Source: Roseburia sp.
GTDB taxonomy: Bacteria > Bacillota > Clostridia > Lachnospirales > Lachnospiraceae
Direction of reading: 5' to 3'
NCBI GenBank assembly: GCA_026168605.1
Contig: JAPFDX010000012.1
Location: 246,291-310,290, forward strand
DNA length: 64,000 bases
Below the pieces are notes generated by a model. It was not told the origin of the DNA. It saw nothing but the letters and a program-made list of their open reading frames with translations, and did no database searches. Positions 44,888 through 52,433 of this stretch are shown one piece after another (the first letter of the stretch is position 1; each line of letters starts with the position of its first letter). Made by a program: the position numbers and the translations under genes.

Positions 44888-45076
44888 TTATCGGCTCTGC
44901 GTCAATGCGTCTGGCTCTGTGATAACTGAAATATTCAAATTTTTTACATTGATAAGATTTTCCTGCTTGCACTTCGGACAGTATAGGGGAAAATTCTTTA
45001 TTTCTGTATCTTCCCGTATCCTTAATCGGGTTTTATTATTGCATACAGGACATAAAATCCATTTTTCTTGTTGCAA
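44888..45076 (-). CDS. Cysteine-rich KTR-motif protein
   Basis: 62 residues: MQQEKWILCPVCNNKTRLRIREDTEIKNFPLYCPKCKQENLINV with two CPxC pairs, the KTR motif and a TQSR C-terminus. Small zinc-ribbon-like proteins of this exact layout are common passengers on Tn916-like and related Clostridia elements; their role is not known. It is followed by the gene-free stretch and lies downstream of the EFR1 gene. Confidence 0.85.
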   Translation of the reverse strand: MQQEKWILCPVCNNKTRLRIREDTEIKNFPLYCPKCKQENLINVKNLNISVITEPDALTQSR

Positions 45077-45106
45077 TGCACCACCTCATTTCTAATCAAA
45101 CTACCT

Positions 45107-45868
45107 TTAATGATAATCAGAAACAGAGTGCTGAAAAATCACTTGTTTCCCCAAAATGGTAATTGCTTTCTTGCTACATTGATTTACACACCGATAGCAT
45201 AACGTACACCGTCCGTCTGCTATAATCTTATCTTCTGATAATGACAAATTGTTCATAGGACACACCAATGCACATTTCCCGCACTTTATACAAGCGTCGG
45301 TATCTATCTGTATTTTGTCTGAATATTCTTGTGTTTTACGGTAAAACCAAAGCCGCTGTCCCAAAAGCCCTGCAATATGGCATAAAAATCCCAAACCGTC
45401 TTTAGTTGGAGTGCCATTTTTCAAATTGCACACCGCTGATTTTATGCGTTCTTCTGCTTGTATAACAATTTGCTTATTTTGAGCCGGAGTACGCTTTAAG
45501 GCTTTTACATCACAAATACAATCCGGCATTTTCAAATGAAGTCCACCCCATACCTGTGCGCCGTATCGTTTGAACAATCTTGCAGATACACCCGCACCGT
45601 CGCCGCTAAACAGTCCCATTGTTGCAATAATGAAAACACGTTTTCCTTTCCATATATCAGAATTTTCGCAGATAAAATCCCGTACAATTTTAGGCAGGTT
45701 ACTGTAATAGATTGGATAAGCAAAAATGATGTCTTTATGATATGTAACTTTTTCTATGGTATCTTTATCTTCTAAAGGAGTTATTTCAATGTTCCTATCA
45801 TATAGGGCAACAAACTTTTCTAAACAATATTTTGTATTTCCTGTTCCGCTAAAATAAATCCCAATCAT
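45107..45868 (-). CDS. EFR1-family flavodoxin-ferredoxin protein
   Basis: 253 residues. A flavodoxin-like N-terminal domain (MIGIYFSGTGNTKYCLEKF with the FMN phosphate loop SGTGNT; IIFAYPIYYSNLPKIVRDFI) is followed by two [4Fe-4S] motifs: CIKCGKCALVCPMNN and CTLCYRCVNQCSKKAI. Such proteins move electrons between flavin and iron-sulfur centres; the partner is unknown. Its ATG overlaps the TGA of the TetR gene (ATGA), so the two are coupled. On mobile elements this pair is often found together, perhaps for stress by redox-active compounds, but that is inference. Confidence 0.88.
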   Translation of the reverse strand: MIGIYFSGTGNTKYCLEKFVALYDRNIEITPLEDKDTIEKVTYHKDIIFAYPIYYSNLPKIVRDFICENSDIWKGKRVFIIATMGLFSGDGAGVSARLFKRYGAQVWGGLHLKMPDCICDVKALKRTPAQNKQIVIQAEERIKSAVCNLKNGTPTKDGLGFLCHIAGLLGQRLWFYRKTQEYSDKIQIDTDACIKCGKCALVCPMNNLSLSEDKIIADGRCTLCYRCVNQCSKKAITILGKQVIFQHSVSDYH

Positions 45869-46485
45869 ATTTTTTCTCCCGTATTATTTAAAAAGGAAAG
45901 TTGAAAAACGTCCATAAAATCAATGACTTTCTCTCTCCAATCATTATCATAATTTACATTATTCATGGTGGCTAATGAAGTAACGCCATGTATAAAAGCC
46001 CAAATGGTTATGATAATATCATTTTGCTTTTCTTCCGAATAGTGCGTCTGCCCTAATAATTTACTTACAATATTTTTATAGATAATATAAGGTTTATAGT
46101 TTTGGTCGTCTGGTATTGATAATGATAAGTCAATTTTTATATTGGATTGAGAATATAAAAATTGAAAATAAGCAGGGTTCTCTACAAAGAAAGATACATA
46201 GGCTATCCCCATATCTTTCATTATTTCTGCGACATTATTATTCTTTTGAACGGTACTTTCTAATTGTTTAGAAAATCTATCTGTGATAAATAATTGCATT
46301 GCTTCAAGCAGTTCTTCTTTATTTTGAAAATGGCTATAAGGGGCAGCATGGCTGACACCACACGCCGCAGCTACCTTTCTCAAAGAAAAAGCATTTACTC
46401 CCTCTGTATTTACAATCTGAATACCTGTTTCAATCAATGCGTTTCGCAAGTCCTTGTGATGATAAGTCTGTCGTTGCTGTTCCAT
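45865..46485 (-). CDS. TetR-family regulator
   Basis: About 206 residues. The N-terminal helix-turn-helix is typical (RNALIETGIQIVNTEGVNAFSLRKVAAACGVSHAAPYSHFQNKEELLEAM), with a ligand-binding C-terminal helix bundle (WAFIHGVTSLA). The ATG at 46485 follows GGAGG; a longer frame to 46566 would run over the promoter. It is the first gene of a two-gene unit with EFR1. Two GACAGTGTAAAG direct repeats lie on its own promoter (46501-46542), so it probably represses itself. Confidence 0.9.
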   Translation of the reverse strand: MEQQRQTYHHKDLRNALIETGIQIVNTEGVNAFSLRKVAAACGVSHAAPYSHFQNKEELLEAMQLFITDRFSKQLESTVQKNNNVAEIMKDMGIAYVSFFVENPAYFQFLYSQSNIKIDLSLSIPDDQNYKPYIIYKNIVSKLLGQTHYSEEKQNDIIITIWAFIHGVTSLATMNNVNYDNDWREKVIDFMDVFQLSFLNNTGEKI

Positions 46486-46500
46486 GCTAATTCCTCCAAT

Positions 46501-46544
46501 CTTTACACTGTCTATATTATAAAACTCAAACTTTACACTGTCAA
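46501..46544 (-). promoter_or_regulatory. TetR/EFR1 promoter with two operator-like direct repeats
   Basis: Minus-strand -35 TTGACA (46539-46544) and -10 TATAAT (46516-46521) are perfect consensus with a 17-nt spacer. GACAGTGTAAAG occurs twice (46531-46542 overlapping the -35, 46501-46512 overlapping the start site), 30 nt apart. The position is suited to repression by the adjacent TetR protein. Confidence 0.7.
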
Positions 46545-46830
46545 GATTAAAAGAGATTTTAAGCAATGATACTCGAAATATTTTCGGTTATTTATTTGGC
46601 ATTTCAGGAACTTTTCCGTATTAAGAGATAAGAAAAACTTTTTGAAAAATTTCTCTCAAAGCTTCGGCAAAATCGCCCTGTGCGGTGTTGTAGGTAGTGA
46701 GAGGAAAATCAGAGGGTTTGGGAAACTTCCCAACAAGTAAAATGTAGCGCATTTTCGGAAAAGGGTACCCTTTTCCTATGCTTGCTACGAAACTTATCAC
46801 ATTACAAAACAAGGAAAGGACGGGAAAGGA

Positions 46831-47088
46831 ATGGAAAAGAAATTGGAACAGGGAACAACGGATTTTCAGCCAAAACGCGGCAATCCGACAAACGAAACAG
46901 TCACTTACAAAATCGGCGGCACATACTTTGAAGTGTCTACCTCATGCGGCGGCTCTGAACCTCTTTTTGAGAAGATGAAGCGGTTTATAAAATCAGAATC
47001 CGTCAAAACGCCTGCTGACAAAAAAGAAAAGGTCCGTTATAATGAAGACAGCAACCTGTCTGTCGGGCGTTCATTACAGGAGGAATGA
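46831..47088 (+). CDS. Transposon protein TnpW
   Basis: 85 residues: GTTDFQPKRGNPTNETVTYKIGGTYFEVSTSCGGSEPLFEKMKRFI is the conserved core of the TnpW family that accompanies large serine recombinases on Tn4451-like elements. AAGGA lies before the ATG. The stop overlaps the region of the recombinase start, so they are probably cotranslated. Its biochemical role is not known. Upstream, a perfect 20-bp palindrome (46757-46776, centre GGGTACCC) stands in the gap. Confidence 0.85.
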   Translation: MEKKLEQGTTDFQPKRGNPTNETVTYKIGGTYFEVSTSCGGSEPLFEKMKRFIKSESVKTPADKKEKVRYNEDSNLSVGRSLQEE

Positions 47089-47090
47089 AC

Positions 47091-48743
47091 ATGACAGCAA
47101 ATACATATAAGCCCGAACAGATAACCGCATTATATGCCCGTTTAAGCCAAGAGGACGCATTAGACGGCGACAGCAACAGCATTGTTAATCAGAAAGCAGT
47201 TTTGTCAAAATACGCTTCGGATAACGGCTTTACCAATCCGGTATTTTTCATTGACGACGGCGTTTCCGGTGTAACCTTTGACCGCCCGAATTTTAACCGC
47301 ATGATTACAGAGATTGAAGCCGGAAATGTAGCGACAGTCATTGTCAAGGATATGTCCCGCTTGGGGCGTGATTATCTGAAAGTCGGCTATTATACGGAAA
47401 TCTTTTTCGTGGAAAGAGATGTGCGCTATATCGCTATCAATGACGGCGTAGACAGCGCAAAGGGCGACAATGATTTTACCCCGTTCCGAAATCTATTCAA
47501 TGATTTTTACGCAAAGGACACAAGCAAGAAAGTCCGGGCAATCAAGAAAGCGCAGGGCATGGCAGGGGAGCATCTGACAAAGCCGCCCTACGGCTATAAA
47601 GTAGACCCCAACGACAAAAAGAAATGGATTGTGGACGAAGAAGCCGCCGCTGTGGTAAAACGGATTTTTGATTTATGTATTGCCGGAAACGGACCTATGC
47701 GGATAGCAAAAATCCTAAAAGCAGACAATGTGCTGATAGCAAAGGCATACTACGCAAAGAAAAAGGGGAAGTCACTCCCCGATAATCCGTATAACTGGCA
47801 GGACAGCACCATTGTCGGCATTTTAGAGCGTATGGACTACTGCGGGCATACGGTAAACTTCAAAAGCTATTCAAAGTCCCACAAGCTGAAAAAGCGGATT
47901 CCTACCACAAAGGAACAGCAGGCTATTTTCCGCAACACCCATGAAGCAATCGTTGAGGAAGCTGTCTTTGAACGGGTGCAGGAATTGAGAGCGAACAAAC
48001 GCCGTCCCACAAAGGCAGAGCGACAGGGAATGTTTTCCGGCTTGGTATTCTGTGCGGATTGCGGAAGCAAACTTCACTTTGCAACCTGCAAAAGTTTTGA
48101 CGGCTCACAGGACCATTACCGCTGTGCAAGGTACAAAAGCAATACAGGAGATTGTACGGCGCACTTCATCAGAGAGGAAGTCTTAAAAGCTATCGTCTAT
48201 AAACGGATATTCGCTGTAACGGCTATGTTCTATGATGATATTACCGCTTTTATGGAACTGATACGGCAACAGCGGTTTGACGAAGCAGAAAAGGACATGA
48301 AACGTAAGCGTCGGGAAGTCGGACAGGCGAAAAAACGGATTGCGGAGCTTGACCGGATTTTCAAGCGGATTTATGAGGACGACATCAACGGCACAATCAG
48401 CCATGAACGGTTTTTGAAGCTGTCTGCCGAATATGAAGCAGAACAACGGGAACTGACAGAAAAGGTAAATGCGGAGCAGAAAGAAGTCGATACCTACGAA
48501 CAGAATAAAAGCGACTTCGACAGCTTCGCCGCCGTTATCCGCAAGTATGTAGGTATAACAGAATTAACGCCTGTTATCGTCAATGAGTTTATCAAGAAAA
48601 TCGTCGTCCATGCGCCGGAAAAGATAGACGGCAAGCGTTATCAGAAAGTGGATATTGTCTTTAACTTTGTGGGAGAAATCCGCTTGCCGGCTGACCCGCA
48701 GACAAAACAGAAAGCAACGAATGAACAGGAAAAGACGGCATAG
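47091..48743 (+). CDS. Large serine recombinase
   Basis: 550 residues. The catalytic domain starts ALYARLSQEDALDGDSNSI with the nucleophile Ser19 in YARLS, and has the usual DGVSGVTFDRPNF and VKDMSRLGRDYLKVGYY. The recombinase domain (PPYGYKVDPND..., NWQDSTIVGILERMDYCG) follows, then a zinc ribbon (CADCGSKLHFATC...CARYKSNTGDC) and a coiled-coil region near 400-470. It is the TndX/TnpX type that excises and inserts elements with a GA core. The ATG at 47091 is 7 nt behind AGGAGG; the one at 47085 is too close. It is complete and presumably active. Confidence 0.95.
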   Translation: MTANTYKPEQITALYARLSQEDALDGDSNSIVNQKAVLSKYASDNGFTNPVFFIDDGVSGVTFDRPNFNRMITEIEAGNVATVIVKDMSRLGRDYLKVGYYTEIFFVERDVRYIAINDGVDSAKGDNDFTPFRNLFNDFYAKDTSKKVRAIKKAQGMAGEHLTKPPYGYKVDPNDKKKWIVDEEAAAVVKRIFDLCIAGNGPMRIAKILKADNVLIAKAYYAKKKGKSLPDNPYNWQDSTIVGILERMDYCGHTVNFKSYSKSHKLKKRIPTTKEQQAIFRNTHEAIVEEAVFERVQELRANKRRPTKAERQGMFSGLVFCADCGSKLHFATCKSFDGSQDHYRCARYKSNTGDCTAHFIREEVLKAIVYKRIFAVTAMFYDDITAFMELIRQQRFDEAEKDMKRKRREVGQAKKRIAELDRIFKRIYEDDINGTISHERFLKLSAEYEAEQRELTEKVNAEQKEVDTYEQNKSDFDSFAAVIRKYVGITELTPVIVNEFIKKIVVHAPEKIDGKRYQKVDIVFNFVGEIRLPADPQTKQKATNEQEKTA

Positions 48744-48791
48744 CCCTTGTTATGGAACTATGCCGCCTAATCGAAAATTACTTCCTTGTGA

Positions 48792-48895
48792 CCGAAAACC
48801 CTTAAGTTTGCGGCAATAGTAGTTGTTGATAAAAGCGGTAAAATCAAACCGGCACTCATCGCCGCTGACACTAATGATGTAATCTTTTTATTCAT
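48792..48895 (-). pseudogene. Sialidase-like gene, 5' part with signal peptide
   Basis: ATG at 48893-48895, preceded by GGGAG, opens MNKKITSLVSAAMSAGLILPLL then STTTIAA, a standard secretion signal, and runs a few codons further before the element border. It points the same way as the sialidase part at 40482-42596, which lacks a signal peptide. Direct joining at the GA of both borders would put the two pieces one nucleotide out of frame, so either the border is slightly different or the gene was already damaged. Confidence 0.65.
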
Positions 48896-49399
48896 CCCCA
48901 TTTTCTCCCTTCATTTCCCTGCTCCAACCATGCACGAAACTCTTTGTCTAAAACTCCCCGGGACAATCACCTCTTTTCTCTCCTAATGACTGGCTACCGC
49001 CGGTTTCACATCACCTCTCGGCGGACGTTTAAATGCTTTTGGAAAAGCATTGAGCCCTTTTTCAACTCGTCCTCCACCCTTGCTTCGGATACCTCTCTAT
49101 CTCAAATATACAAAAATAACAAACAGAATCCGAATATTTTTTATGAGCATAGCAAAATGTTATTTCATTTTCAATACTTAACAAAATTTTCCAATCATTC
49201 TGCCTGTATTGACGACAAATTTTTACAAAATTCACAGCATATCGCCTTAATATTACACTCTTAAAAAGCCTGCCGTTCCTATTTTCAAGGCATAAAAATA
49301 GAGCCGGTCACATCAGCGGCACAGCTCCATTCCGCCGCAGTGCAACACCCCAGACCATCATAGACAATCTGGTCGCTGAACTACCTCATAATCACATTT
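48896..49399. other. Upstream region of the interrupted sialidase gene
   Basis: About 500 bp without a gene. The part next to the ATG is GC-balanced and holds a short frame on the minus strand ending in GDVKPAVASH that I cannot assign. The remaining 250 bp are very AT-rich. Near 49313-49343 lies the second copy of the 31-bp repeat seen at 343-373. Confidence 0.4.
49313..49343. repeat. 31-bp interspersed repeat, copy 2
   Basis: 27 of 31 positions match 343-373, same orientation, with the 17-bp identical core at 49327-49343. It stands between the M23 peptidase gene end and the AT-rich region. Confidence 0.45.
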
Positions 49400-50473
49400 T
49401 TATGTATTATTTTTGCCTTTCTGCTCCTTCCGGTAATGTTCCACAGCCGGATCACGCATTTCCATCCGCCTTTTCCACTCCTTCGTTCCCTCCACCTTAT
49501 AGACCTCCGACCGGTTTTTATAGAGGAAGCGCGTCAGGTCATAACAGTCCACCCAGATTTCATTATTTCCTTCTTTCTGCGATTCGTCAAAAATAAGCTG
49601 CAGCCCCATATGCAGATGCACCTGGTCAATATTGTTGACATTTTCCTTGGTGCTGTACCCGGTGTGCCCCATATAGCCGATGACTTCCCCCGCTGTGACA
49701 ATGTCGCCTTCCTTTAATTTTCCCTGATACGGATAGTTCTGACGCAGATGGGCGTAATAGTAATAGCGCTTGCCGTCAAAGCTGCGGATGCCGATACGCC
49801 AGCCGCCGTACTGGTTCCAGCCGAGCGCCTCCACATAGCCGGACTCAGCCGCGATAATAGGCGTTCCCACTTGCCCCATCATGTCATGCCCGAGATGCTG
49901 CCTGCGGTAACCGTAGCTGCGCGACACTCCGAAATCGTCATAATCACTGTATTCAAATCCCTTCGCGATCGGGGAAAATCCCTTGAGTCCATACTTTTTC
50001 ACATAGGCTCCCCCTGGGCTCTCCTGGATCTCGTACTCCCCCACCAGTCCCCCGAGCACCGCCGTATATGCCTCCTTATAATAAGAAAAATATTTCATGT
50101 CCTTTGCGGCTTCCTCCATTGTCGTCTCGCCGCTCTTGATTTTTTCCGCAATTGTGCGGATATCCTCCACGGCTCCGACGCCAAAGTCGCCGCCGCACTT
50201 TGCCGCCGCATAGGAAAGCAGTTCGATCCAGTTCAGATGTATTTTCGTCCCATAAGTGTCTACATCATACTCATACGCCCGGCAAAGCGCTTCGTAGGAC
50301 ACATTAAAATCCACCCACTGAATATTGCTGCCGGACGCAGTGACCGTGTCGTGCTCCGCAAAACGCCCGTCCTCCGCCCAGATCATGACCACCGCAAACA
50401 GCATCGCCGCCTCCAAAAGGATCGCCGCTTTCAAACGGATCACCCACTCGCTCTGTCTCTTCCCGTCTCTCAT
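49400..50473 (-). CDS. M23-family metallopeptidase
   Basis: About 357 residues. An N-terminal membrane segment (AAILLEAAMLFAVVMIW) anchors an extracellular protein. The C-terminal LytM-type domain has YGYRRQHLGHDMMG (H...D zinc ligands), IAAESGYVEALGWNQYGGWRIGI, YYYYAHL and VHLHMGLQ (HxH). Such enzymes cut peptidoglycan cross-bridges; some (SpoIIQ-like) are sporulation proteins. The start at 50473 has an AGG-type site; TTG at 50512 is less likely. A C-terminal basic tail follows the domain. It is a single gene behind the metal operon terminator. Confidence 0.88.
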   Translation of the reverse strand: MRDGKRQSEWVIRLKAAILLEAAMLFAVVMIWAEDGRFAEHDTVTASGSNIQWVDFNVSYEALCRAYEYDVDTYGTKIHLNWIELLSYAAAKCGGDFGVGAVEDIRTIAEKIKSGETTMEEAAKDMKYFSYYKEAYTAVLGGLVGEYEIQESPGGAYVKKYGLKGFSPIAKGFEYSDYDDFGVSRSYGYRRQHLGHDMMGQVGTPIIAAESGYVEALGWNQYGGWRIGIRSFDGKRYYYYAHLRQNYPYQGKLKEGDIVTAGEVIGYMGHTGYSTKENVNNIDQVHLHMGLQLIFDESQKEGNNEIWVDCYDLTRFLYKNRSEVYKVEGTKEWKRRMEMRDPAVEHYRKEQKGKNNT

Positions 50474-50510
50474 AGCCTGCCCGCCGCATAGTTTCTCTTC
50501 ATTATATAGC

Positions 50511-50545
50511 AAAAGAGAAAGGACTATTCATCCTTTCTCTTTCAG
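50511..50545 (-). terminator. Terminator of the metal operon
   Basis: AGAGAAAGGA and TCCTTTCTCT pair (50514-50540) and the minus strand continues with TTTTGC. It lies 20 bp behind the NifX-like gene. Confidence 0.7.
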
Positions 50546-50565
50546 GGCTTGTGATTCTTATTCCA

Positions 50566-50991
50566 TCAGTGACATCCGCCGCCGCAGTTTCCACCCTCAT
50601 GACCACCGCAGCTATGATCTTCCTCGTGGTCACCGCAGGTGTGATCCTCCCCGTGATGACTGCACATGGTATCCGGATCGTAGGAAAGCTCTCCCGCCAG
50701 GAATGCCTTCACATTCTCGTCCGCATTACCCAAGGCTCCCGGATAGACCACGATCTTCGCTTCCGCCAGCGCATTTCTCGCACCGCCGCCGATGCCGCCG
50801 CAGATCAGCGCATCGACCTTCTCCATTGCCAGAAGTCCTGCCAGCGCGCCGTGTCCGGTGCCATTGGTGTCGATCACCTGCTCGCCGCGGATCTCTCCCT
50901 CGGCGATATCGTACACCTTAAATGTCTCGGTGTGCCCGAAATGCTGGAATACATCGCCCGTCTCTTTTTCGTAAGTAACTGCTAATCTCAT
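50566..50991 (-). CDS. NifX/NifB-like protein with metal-binding tail
   Basis: About 141 residues. The first 105 residues are the dinitrogenase iron-molybdenum cofactor-binding fold: RLAVTYEKETGDVFQHFGHTETFKVYDI, then GALAGLLAMEKVDALICGGIGGGARNALAEAKIVVYPG. The C-terminal 35 residues are extreme in Cys and His (CSHHGEDHTC...CGGHEGGNCGGGCH) and should bind metal. No nitrogenase genes are present; such small proteins occur widely in anaerobes and may carry iron or other metals. The ATG at 50991 follows AGGAGAGAG. It is the third gene in a transporter-Fur-NifX operon. Confidence 0.88.
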   Translation of the reverse strand: MRLAVTYEKETGDVFQHFGHTETFKVYDIAEGEIRGEQVIDTNGTGHGALAGLLAMEKVDALICGGIGGGARNALAEAKIVVYPGALGNADENVKAFLAGELSYDPDTMCSHHGEDHTCGDHEEDHSCGGHEGGNCGGGCH

Positions 50992-51013
50992 GTTTCTCTC
51001 TCCTTTTCTTTTT

Positions 51014-51433
51014 TTATTGTGATATTGATTTTTGACATTTTTTGCACGTGCCGTACAGGACAGAATTTTTGCACTGGAGTTCAAATCCATGATCCTCCCT
51101 GATATGGGAAGAGATCTCATCCATAAAAGCGCACTCCAGATGGATGATCCTGCCACAGCCGACACACTTCAGATGAAGGTGCTCCTCACAGCGGTGCCCA
51201 TGCTCCACATACTGGTAAGCCGCCTTACCGCCCTTCTCGGCTACATATTTCATCACCGTGCCCTCTCCCGCGAGCTTGTCCAGATAGCGGTAGATCGTTG
51301 TGATGTTCACCTCGCTGTCGTTTTCTTTCAGATGGCTGTCGATATCCGCCGCCGTCACGGCACGATTTGCATTCTTTTTCAAAAAATCCAGTATTCTCCT
51401 GCGGCTTGCCGTCGCATACCCGCTCCCCGCCAT
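51014..51433 (-). CDS. Fur-family metal-responsive regulator
   Basis: About 139 residues. A winged helix (TASRRRILDFLKKNANRAVTAADIDSHLKENDSEVNITTIYRYLDKLAGEGTV) is followed by the metal/dimer domain with HGHRCEEHLHLKCVGCGRIIHLECAF and the C-terminal pair YGTCKKCQ. Two CxxC pairs (CVGC, CKKC) form the structural zinc site. Whether it answers to iron, zinc, manganese or peroxide cannot be read. AAAGGAG precedes the ATG at 51433. It probably controls the operon in which it lies through the palindrome at 52338-52392. Confidence 0.92.
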   Translation of the reverse strand: MAGSGYATASRRRILDFLKKNANRAVTAADIDSHLKENDSEVNITTIYRYLDKLAGEGTVMKYVAEKGGKAAYQYVEHGHRCEEHLHLKCVGCGRIIHLECAFMDEISSHIREDHGFELQCKNSVLYGTCKKCQKSISQ

Positions 51434-51449
51434 AATACGTCTCCTTTTT

Positions 51450-52316
51450 CTAAAATGTGATTCCAAGCAGTTCTATTATAACACCCCAGAACACGCCAAG
51501 TCCATAGAGCGCCGCGATAATTCCTGCATTCTGCTTCGCATTGCGGTTTAACCGCAAAAGAACCGGCAGACCGACGCCCGCGTTGACCAAAAGCCCGGAC
51601 ATCATCGCTCCCGCACCGATGATCCCGTCCAGATACAGCTCGGTGATGACCACCGAGGACGCACAGTTTGGGATCAGTCCGATCAGCGCCGCCACTGCCT
51701 CGCCCACGACCGGCACAGCCGTAAACGCCCTCGCCAGCGTCTCCTCCCCGATGATTTCAACCGCGCCGTTTAGCACGACGGAGATCAGAAAAATATAAAA
51801 GAAAATGCGAAGCGTGTGCTTGAGCGCGGACACAAAGATCCCGTCCTCGCAGTGACATTTTTCCTCCTCACACACGACATGGATATCCATCTCCTTTTCT
51901 TTCCGCCCAAAAATTTTCACGTAGAAAAATTCTGCCGCAAAGCCGGACGCCACTGCAAGAAGCACTTTCGTCGCGAGTATTTTTGCGATGGTCGCCGCGG
52001 GCACTGCCCGCGAGATAAGGATCGGGAGCATCTCGTCCGAGGTCGAGAGATAAATAGCAAGAAGCGTCCCGACGGTGATCACTCTCCCGGCGTAGAGGCT
52101 GGACGCCGCCGCTGAAAAACCGCACTGCGGAACCACGCCGAGCAGTCCGCCCCACACCGGTCCGAACCTTCCGGCAGCGCCGATCCTCTTTTGTATTGTA
52201 TTTCCGGCGTGATGTTCCAGAAACTCCATCAGCAGGTAGGTCAAAAATAAAAATGGCAGCAGCTTTACACTGTCCATCACCGAATGTTCCAGCGTGTGCA
52301 GCAGAATATGCGACAT
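51450..52316 (-). CDS. Putative metal transporter (ArsP_2/putative manganese transporter family)
   Basis: About 288 residues with roughly 8-10 hydrophobic segments in two related halves. Each half carries a short loop of the type PQCGFSAAAS and PNCASSVVIT (P-x-C-x-x-S), a hallmark of this permease family. The central loop has HVVCEEEKCHCEDG, a Cys/His metal-site candidate. Family members are annotated as manganese or arsenic efflux permeases; the substrate is not proven. The ATG at 52316 follows GAAAGGAAG. It is the first gene of the operon and is preceded by a Fur-box-like region, so a transition metal is likely. Confidence 0.78.
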   Translation of the reverse strand: MSHILLHTLEHSVMDSVKLLPFLFLTYLLMEFLEHHAGNTIQKRIGAAGRFGPVWGGLLGVVPQCGFSAAASSLYAGRVITVGTLLAIYLSTSDEMLPILISRAVPAATIAKILATKVLLAVASGFAAEFFYVKIFGRKEKEMDIHVVCEEEKCHCEDGIFVSALKHTLRIFFYIFLISVVLNGAVEIIGEETLARAFTAVPVVGEAVAALIGLIPNCASSVVITELYLDGIIGAGAMMSGLLVNAGVGLPVLLRLNRNAKQNAGIIAALYGLGVFWGVIIELLGITF

Positions 52317-52337
52317 AAAACCGTACTTCCTTTCAAA

Positions 52338-52421
52338 AAACGCAAACAATTTGCCTTTGCATATCATTTGCATTTGCAACTTGTTTGCGTTTTATTATAC
52401 AACGATTTTAAGATTTGTCAA
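52338..52421 (-). promoter_or_regulatory. Metal operon promoter and operator palindrome
   Basis: Minus-strand -35 TTGACA (52416-52421) and -10 TATAAT (52394-52399) with a 16-nt spacer. Just downstream, AAACGCAAACAA (52338-52349) and TTGTTTGCGTTT (52381-52392) are a perfect 12-bp inverted repeat. Between them are further TGCAAAT units. The layout fits repression by the Fur-family protein of the same operon. Confidence 0.65.
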
Positions 52422-52433
52422 CCGCCGTTTCTG

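Larger units (their letters stand above)
42597..48791. mobile_element. Serine-recombinase mobile element inserted in the sialidase gene
   Basis: The left end at 42597 reads GA-TAAGGAAGTA and the right end reads TACTTCCTTGT-GA ending at 48791. The ends are inverted repeats (AAGGAAGTA/TACTTCCTT), and a GA dinucleotide is found in direct orientation at both borders, as reported for TnpX/TndX-type recombinases. The right end carries a large serine recombinase and TnpW. Cargo comprises a restriction-like gene, two Tn916-type regulators, KTR, EFR1 and TetR. There is no relaxase or conjugation module, so it is at most mobilisable or relies on a helper. Its left half is visibly AT-richer than the flanks. 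The borders agree with the two parts of the sialidase gene. Confidence 0.8.

Noticed and set aside
44637..44972. 111-codon minus-strand frame in the mobile element
   Set aside because: It overlaps the KTR gene in another frame and has no ribosome site; AT-rich DNA gives such frames by chance.
46621..46812. 63-codon minus-strand frame near the TetR gene
   Set aside because: No ribosome site and it spans the 20-bp palindrome; some residues look gene-like, but there is not enough to call it.
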